NCBI GenBank assembly: GCA_025922715.1
Contig: JAICHH010000016.1
Location: forward strand, 1 to 18,485
DNA length: 18,485 bases
DNA from: Nitrososphaeraceae archaeon
GTDB lineage: Archaea > Thermoproteota > Nitrososphaeria > Nitrososphaerales > Nitrososphaeraceae
Direction of reading: 5' to 3'
Part shown: piece by piece, positions 14,415-18,485 of the stretch
How the letters are laid out: every line of letters starts with the position of its first letter
Position numbering within the stretch: the stretch's first letter is position 1
Made by a program: the position numbers and the translations under genes
The notes under the pieces: model-generated
Told to the model about the DNA's origin: nothing
The model's database searches: none
The model's input: the letters and a program-made list of their open reading frames with translations, nothing else

Positions 14415-15695
14415 TTGATATACGATCGATCTGAAAAACTATTTAAGCGAGCAATTAAGGTGATTCCGGGAGGAGTTAACAGCCCTGTTAGATTCTTTAG
14501 ACCTTACCCGTTTTTTGTCTCTTCGGGTTTAGGAAGTAAAATAGTGACTGCTGATCATCAAACCTATCTAGATTATTGTATGGGTTATGGGTCTTTAATC
14601 TTTGGACATTCATATTTACCCGTTCTTGAATCTGTAAAAATGCAACTTGAGAATGGGACGTTATTTTGCATTCCATCTGAAAAAGAAATCTATCTTGCTG
14701 AATTAATGACAAAAATAGTGCCTTGTGCAGAAAGAGTGAGATTAGTTAATACTGGGGCTGAAGCAACAATGACTGCAATAAGATTAAGTCGAGCTTTCAC
14801 TAGACGGAAGAAAATACTTAAGTTTAATGGAGGATACCATGGAGCATATGATTATGTGTTAGTAAAAGCTGGATCGGGAGCTGCAACCATTCCATCATCC
14901 GATGGATCACTTCAAGAAATTTCAGAAGAAACTCTGATAGTGCAATATAATGATTTGGGAGAATTAGAAAAAATAATTGAAAAAGAATGGGAAAATATTA
15001 GTTGTTTAATAATGGAACCTGTCTTGGCTAACTATGGTCTTTTAATTCCAGAAAAAAATTACTTGACGGAAATTAGAAAAATTACAAAAAAATTTGGCAT
15101 TCTGCTCATCTTTGATGAAGTTATAACTGGATTTAGGTTATCTTTAGGGGGTTGCAGTGAATTTTTTGGCATAACACCTGATCTTGCTACATTCTCAAAA
15201 TCTTTTGGAAATGGTTTTCCAATAGCTGCTATATGTGGTAAAAAAGAAATAATGGAGCAACTATCACCTTCTGGAAATGTTTATCAAGCAAGCACGTATG
15301 CAGGAAATCCTGTTTCTGTAACAGCAGCAATCACAACCGTCGAAAGCCTTGTAAAGAACAAAAATAGAGTTTACCCAACGATAGCTAGGCTATGCGATAC
15401 TTTAGTTATGGGAATTAAAGATGGAATAAAGGACTTTGCTGGTCATTATACTATAAATTCTATTGGCTCTCTATTTCAAATATTTTTTACCGCAGAAGGA
15501 GTATCCACTCCTCTTGACATTTTAAAGTGTGATGCAAAGTTGTTCGAAAATCTATTCTGGGATTTACTAAGAAAAAATATTTTTATCCCTCCTTCTCTGT
15601 ATGAAACATGTTTTATTTCTTACTCCCATTCTGATGAAGATATAGAAAAAACTATTGAATGTTATTCCGATTTTTTAAACAAACATACTAAATGA
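14415..15695 (+). CDS. hemL: Glutamate-1-semialdehyde 2,1-aminomutase
   Basis: PLP enzyme that turns glutamate-1-semialdehyde into 5-aminolevulinate. It is 426 residues, full length for the family. Seen: IPGGVNSPVR at the N-terminus (17-26), NTGAEATMTAIRLSRAFT at 112-129, FNGGYHGAYD, the PLP-ring partner D234 in FDEVITGFR, and the PLP lysine K262 in TFSKSFGNGFP, which is typical of HemL. The start is TTG 14415, just before the conserved SEKLFKRA. It is the one gene in the cluster with a clear gap in front of it, and that gap holds a TATA box. It ends one base before the hemC ATG. Confidence 0.96.
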   Translation: MIYDRSEKLFKRAIKVIPGGVNSPVRFFRPYPFFVSSGLGSKIVTADHQTYLDYCMGYGSLIFGHSYLPVLESVKMQLENGTLFCIPSEKEIYLAELMTKIVPCAERVRLVNTGAEATMTAIRLSRAFTRRKKILKFNGGYHGAYDYVLVKAGSGAATIPSSDGSLQEISEETLIVQYNDLGELEKIIEKEWENISCLIMEPVLANYGLLIPEKNYLTEIRKITKKFGILLIFDEVITGFRLSLGGCSEFFGITPDLATFSKSFGNGFPIAAICGKKEIMEQLSPSGNVYQASTYAGNPVSVTAAITTVESLVKNKNRVYPTIARLCDTLVMGIKDGIKDFAGHYTINSIGSLFQIFFTAEGVSTPLDILKCDAKLFENLFWDLLRKNIFIPPSLYETCFISYSHSDEDIEKTIECYSDFLNKHTK

Positions 15696-15696
15696 A

Positions 15697-16650
15697 ATGA
15701 CGCCAAAATTACGTATAGGTACCAGAGGAAGTAAATTAGCTTTAGCACAGACACAAATTGTAATTAATTCTCTTAGTGAACAAAACGCAACATTCGAGTA
15801 TGAAATTACTCCAATCAAGACCAGAGGAGATTTAGACAATTCTAAACCGTTATTTTATCTGGATAAAAAAGGTATCTTTGAAAAAGAAATAAATGAATCA
15901 GTAGTTAAAGGGGATGTTGATTTTGCTATTCATAGTGTTAAAGATATTCCAGCTATGATTCATAAGGATCTAGTCATAGCGTCTATCCCTCAAAGAGAAT
16001 CAGTATGTGACGTTCTTATCAGTAAAACTAGAAAAAAATTAGATCAACTTCCCATCGGTTCTATCATAGGAACAAGTAGCTTACGCAGAGCAATACAAAT
16101 TATTTCGTTTAGGACTGATTTCAAGGTCATACCATTGAGAGGCAATATCGATACTAGAATCGAAAAAGCCTTAAAAGGAGAATATGATGCAATTATTCTA
16201 GCCGAAGCAGGATTGAAAAGATTGGGAAAAGAACAATATATTAGTGAAAGGTTCGATCCGAAAAAATTTTTACCACCTGCCGGACAGGGAGCCCTAGCTT
16301 TAGTATGTAAAAAAACTGATAGAAAACTAGTTAAATTCCTTCACGCAATTGAGCATGCTCCATCTAGAATCTCGATTAATGCTGAAAGATCTTTTATCTC
16401 AAAAATTGAAGGTGGCTGTAGATTCCCAATTGGAGCCTATACTAATTTGTCTTCCAAAAATCGCAAAATTAATTTTTATGCAAAGATATTCTCTTCTAAT
16501 GGTTCGGAACATATTTCCATAAAAAAAATTGGTGATTATGATAAACCAGAAATGGTGGGTAATATGGTTGCTAGTTATCTCATAAAGAATGGAGCTTTAA
16601 GGTTAGCTGAAGGTTGGGATAAATCTCTAAATGAGTGGAATAAAAAATAA
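15697..16650 (+). CDS. hemC: Porphobilinogen deaminase (hydroxymethylbilane synthase)
   Basis: Polymerises four porphobilinogens into hydroxymethylbilane on a covalent dipyrromethane cofactor. It is 317 residues. Seen: RIGTRGSKLALAQT at 6-19, the catalytic Asp D83 in HSVKDIP, the arginine-rich cofactor region TSSLRRAIQI at 126-135, LRGNIDTR at 147-154, PPAGQGALAL, and the cofactor-binding C241 in IEGGCRFPIGA. The last 20 bases overlap the start of the SUMT gene, so translation is probably coupled. Confidence 0.96.
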   Translation: MTPKLRIGTRGSKLALAQTQIVINSLSEQNATFEYEITPIKTRGDLDNSKPLFYLDKKGIFEKEINESVVKGDVDFAIHSVKDIPAMIHKDLVIASIPQRESVCDVLISKTRKKLDQLPIGSIIGTSSLRRAIQIISFRTDFKVIPLRGNIDTRIEKALKGEYDAIILAEAGLKRLGKEQYISERFDPKKFLPPAGQGALALVCKKTDRKLVKFLHAIEHAPSRISINAERSFISKIEGGCRFPIGAYTNLSSKNRKINFYAKIFSSNGSEHISIKKIGDYDKPEMVGNMVASYLIKNGALRLAEGWDKSLNEWNKK

Positions 16651-17392
16651 AAAGTCTGGTAAAGTATACATCTGTGGAGCAGGTCCAGGTGATCCATCAC
16701 TAATTACAGTAAAATGCTTGGATTTAATAAAAAATTGTGATATAATTCTATATGATCGCTTAGTTAGTAGTGAGATTCTAAAATTAATTCCTGAGGAGAC
16801 AACGAAAGTATATGTAGGACGTTCATCTGGTGATCCTACCATTAATCAATTGAAAACTAATCAAATTATGTTACAACATGTATTAACAGGAAAACAAGTT
16901 TTAAGACTTAAAGGAGGAGATCCATTTATTTTTGGGCGAGGAGGGGAAGAAGCAGAGTTTTTAAACGAGAATTCTATTGAATTTGAAATTATCCCAGGAA
17001 TATCTTCTGCAATTGGTGCAGCCATTTATTCTGGTATTCCCCTTACACATAGAAAATTTTCATCATCCGTTGCAATAGTTACTGGTCATGAGGATCCAAT
17101 AAAAGAAGAACAGAGTGTTAGATGGGATAAAATAGCAACTGCTGTTGATACTATAGTTATTCTTATGGGTGTTGAAAAGTTGGACTCTATTCTAAAAAAG
17201 TTAAAAAAGCATGGTCTTTCGGGCAAAACTAGAATTGCCGTAATCGAAAAGGGAACCCTAAAAAATCAAAAAATTATAATTGGTAATTTCAATGACATAA
17301 GAAAAAAAATGATAAATGCTTCCCTAAACCCACCAGCCGTGATTATCATAGGCGAAGTTGTATCTTTATCAGAGCGACTAAGATGGATCTGA
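16631..17392 (+). CDS. cobA: Uroporphyrinogen-III C-methyltransferase (SUMT)
   Basis: Moves two methyl groups from SAM to C2 and C7 of uroporphyrinogen III to give precorrin-2, the branch point to siroheme, cobalamin and archaeal heme. It is 253 residues, the single-domain type without the CysG dehydrogenase part, which here is the separate sirC-like gene. Seen: VYICGAGPGDPSLIT near residues 12-26, ILYDRLVS, VYVGR, LRLKGGDPFIFGRGGEE at about 93-109, VIPGISSAIGA-like IIPGISSAIGA, GIPLTHR and TIVILMGV. The ATG at 16631 is the only start giving the full GAGPGDP strand. It sits between hemC and hemD, overlapping them by 20 and 10 bases. Confidence 0.94.
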   Translation: MSGIKNKKSGKVYICGAGPGDPSLITVKCLDLIKNCDIILYDRLVSSEILKLIPEETTKVYVGRSSGDPTINQLKTNQIMLQHVLTGKQVLRLKGGDPFIFGRGGEEAEFLNENSIEFEIIPGISSAIGAAIYSGIPLTHRKFSSSVAIVTGHEDPIKEEQSVRWDKIATAVDTIVILMGVEKLDSILKKLKKHGLSGKTRIAVIEKGTLKNQKIIIGNFNDIRKKMINASLNPPAVIIIGEVVSLSERLRWI

Positions 17393-18216
17393 TTGATCAC
17401 CGTGCAATAAATGATGATTTGAAGATTATTGCAATAACAAAATCTGAAGGTTCTATCTCAAAGAAATTTATTGATAAAGTTGAAAAAAATAGCTCTAGAC
17501 TAATTGTAGTAAAAACTTCGAAAATAGTAAAATCTGATTCCATGGTTTTTACCCAAATTTTTAACCTGATTGGACATCGGTCTTCTGGATATATCATTTT
17601 CTTAAGCTCTAACGCCGTTGAGGTATTCTTTGAAATGGCTACTACTTTAAATGTAGTTAATGAAATAGTTCATGCTTTAAATTCAAAATTTAATGTTGTT
17701 GCTATTGGCCCATCTACTGAAACTTCTCTGAAAAAACATAGAATAGTCGTCAATAAGATTCCTCAAGATCACTCTTCTGGAGGAATAATAGATTTCTTTT
17801 CCCAATTAAAAAATAACGAGTATGAATCTCAGATAATAATTCCTCGTAGTATGAAAGCAGATAAATATCTAAAAGAGAAACTCTTAGAGTTAGGTTTTGT
17901 TGTTGATGAATTCTACATTTATAATGTAATACCTGCAAATGTTGATTCAGTCTGGATCGAATTTTTTGATCTTCTTAGAAAAGAAAAAATTGACTCTTTA
18001 ATTTTCACTAGTCCATCCAATGTCAATCATTTTATAAATATTATACAGCAACACTCATCCGATCTCTTACCTTTAGTTTGTAAAATAAAAATGGTATTAT
18101 CTATTGGACCCCTTACTAGTAAAGAGCTCATGAAATATAATATCCCATTCTCCGAATCGAAAAATCATTCGTTAGAAGGGCTTTGTGAAAAGCTTTATAT
18201 GAAAGAAAAAAAATGA
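17383..18216 (+). CDS. hemD: Uroporphyrinogen-III synthase
   Basis: Closes hydroxymethylbilane to uroporphyrinogen III with inversion of ring D. It is 277 residues. The family is poorly conserved, and the call rests on three short motifs plus position: FLSSNAVEVFF at about 74-84, VVAIGPSTETSLKKH (about 105-119), and in the second half LIFTSPSNVNHFIN (about 205-218) and LSIGPLTSKEL (about 236-246), as in the two-lobed HemD fold. The ATG at 17383 overlaps the SUMT stop by ten bases. It is the last gene of the cluster and is followed by a T-rich stretch that probably ends the transcript. Confidence 0.9.
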   Translation: MDLIDHRAINDDLKIIAITKSEGSISKKFIDKVEKNSSRLIVVKTSKIVKSDSMVFTQIFNLIGHRSSGYIIFLSSNAVEVFFEMATTLNVVNEIVHALNSKFNVVAIGPSTETSLKKHRIVVNKIPQDHSSGGIIDFFSQLKNNEYESQIIIPRSMKADKYLKEKLLELGFVVDEFYIYNVIPANVDSVWIEFFDLLRKEKIDSLIFTSPSNVNHFINIIQQHSSDLLPLVCKIKMVLSIGPLTSKELMKYNIPFSESKNHSLEGLCEKLYMKEKK

Positions 18217-18239
18217 AATAAAATACATAATTTATCTTA

Positions 18240-18262
18240 TTAATACTTTTTTTAATAGTATC
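18240..18262 (+). terminator. Probable terminator of the tetrapyrrole cluster
   Basis: A run of seven T (18247-18253) lies 31 bases after the hemD stop, flanked by a weak inverted repeat ATACT/AGTAT. Archaeal termination relies mostly on such T runs. It separates the cluster from the sufB promoter. Confidence 0.4.
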
Positions 18263-18272
18263 TATTGTAAAA

Positions 18273-18280
18273 TTTATATA
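18273..18280 (+). promoter_or_regulatory. TATA box for sufB
   Basis: A clean archaeal box TTTATATA. Counting about 27 bases from its centre gives a transcript start near 18303, which coincides with the second in-frame ATG of sufB rather than the first (18294). Confidence 0.6.
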
Positions 18281-18302
18281 ACATAACGCCGTTATGAAAT
18301 AC

Positions 18303-18485
18303 ATGACTACAGAAGAACTTAACATGGATTATAGTAAATATGATTTCAAGGACTCTACAGACTTATATGTATATACAAGTAAGAAAGGTCTTTCGCGCGG
18401 GACTATTGAAGAAATAAGTAGAATTAAGAATGAACCAGAATGGATGCTCAATTTTAGATTGAGATCTTATGACATTTTCATGAAA
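18303..18485 (+). CDS. sufB: Fe-S cluster assembly scaffold SufB, 5' end only
   Basis: Part of the SufBC(D) complex, which builds Fe-S clusters. Only the first 61 codons are in the window. The translation contains LNMDYSKYDFKDSTD, SKKGLSRGTIEEISRIKNEPEWMLNFRLRSYDIF; the GLSRG...I..IS..K.EPEWML.FR pattern is the recognised start of SufB. Two starts are possible, ATG 18294 (MKYMTTEEL) and ATG 18303 (MTTEEL). The TATA spacing favours 18303 with a leaderless mRNA. The gene runs off the right edge without a stop. Confidence 0.9.
   Translation, partial: MTTEELNMDYSKYDFKDSTDLYVYTSKKGLSRGTIEEISRIKNEPEWMLNFRLRSYDIFMK

Noticed and set aside
18128..18325. Minus-strand open frame of 65 codons
   Set aside because: Runs antisense across the end of hemD, the T-rich terminator and the sufB start; hydrophobic shadow of AT-rich DNA.
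1..18485. Mobile elements, CRISPR arrays, phage or plasmid genes
   Set aside because: No transposase or integrase motifs, no regularly spaced repeats and no abrupt change of base composition were seen; the region reads as conserved chromosomal genes.

Overview
The window looks like chromosomal core DNA of an ammonia-oxidising-type archaeon (Nitrososphaerota/Thaumarchaeota). The archaeal signs are ribosomal protein L21e, RpoF (Rpb4), a RadA recombinase with an N-terminal HhH domain, a DRG GTPase with a TGS domain, a KsgA/Dim1 methylase, a Ser/His signal peptidase and CofE (coenzyme F420). The DNA is AT-rich, roughly one third G+C by eye. Many genes start with TTG, and TATA boxes often lie about 27 bases before the start codon, as expected for leaderless mRNAs. 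The genus cannot be fixed from the sequence alone. I see no insertion sequences, CRISPR arrays, tRNAs, rRNAs or phage genes.

Layout. (1) 1-1945: a probable 3' end of an unknown gene, then leuD and leuC on the minus strand (isopropylmalate/homoaconitate dehydratase), overlapping by 4 bases. (2) 2028-4571, plus strand: cofE (TTG start), a hypothetical protein with a C-terminal membrane anchor, and a DRG-family GTPase. (3) 4578-5662, minus strand: signal peptidase I and a small archaeal RNase HI, both with TTG starts. The gap between them holds a well-formed candidate C/D box guide RNA. (4) 5663-6046: a gene-poor spacer with small AT-rich hairpins. (5) 6047-7731, plus strand: a membrane-anchored hypothetical protein and an isocitrate dehydrogenase-type enzyme. 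(6) 7749-11280, minus strand: the information-processing cluster radA, rpl21e, rpoF, DUF655, ksgA, hemK-like, tightly packed. (7) 11424-18216, plus strand: a continuous tetrapyrrole cluster sirC-like, hemA, hemB, hemL, hemC, SUMT, hemD. (8) 18303 to the end: the 5' end of sufB behind its own TATA box.

The tetrapyrrole cluster carries HemA, HemL, HemB, HemC, HemD, SUMT and a precorrin-2 dehydrogenase. Together they lead from glutamyl-tRNA(Glu) to sirohydrochlorin, the common precursor of siroheme, cobalamin and archaeal heme. Gene ends overlap in sirC/hemA, hemA/hemB, hemC/SUMT and SUMT/hemD. A TATA box between hemB and hemL suggests a second, leaderless transcript starting at hemL. The following sufB (Fe-S assembly) suits the demand of siroheme enzymes and LeuC for Fe-S clusters, but it is a separate transcription unit.

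I found no wholly new system. The strongest unannotated signal is the candidate C/D box sRNA at 5178-5249 (minus strand). Weaker ones are a possible small peptide upstream of radA and the substrate-specificity questions around LeuD and the isocitrate dehydrogenase.
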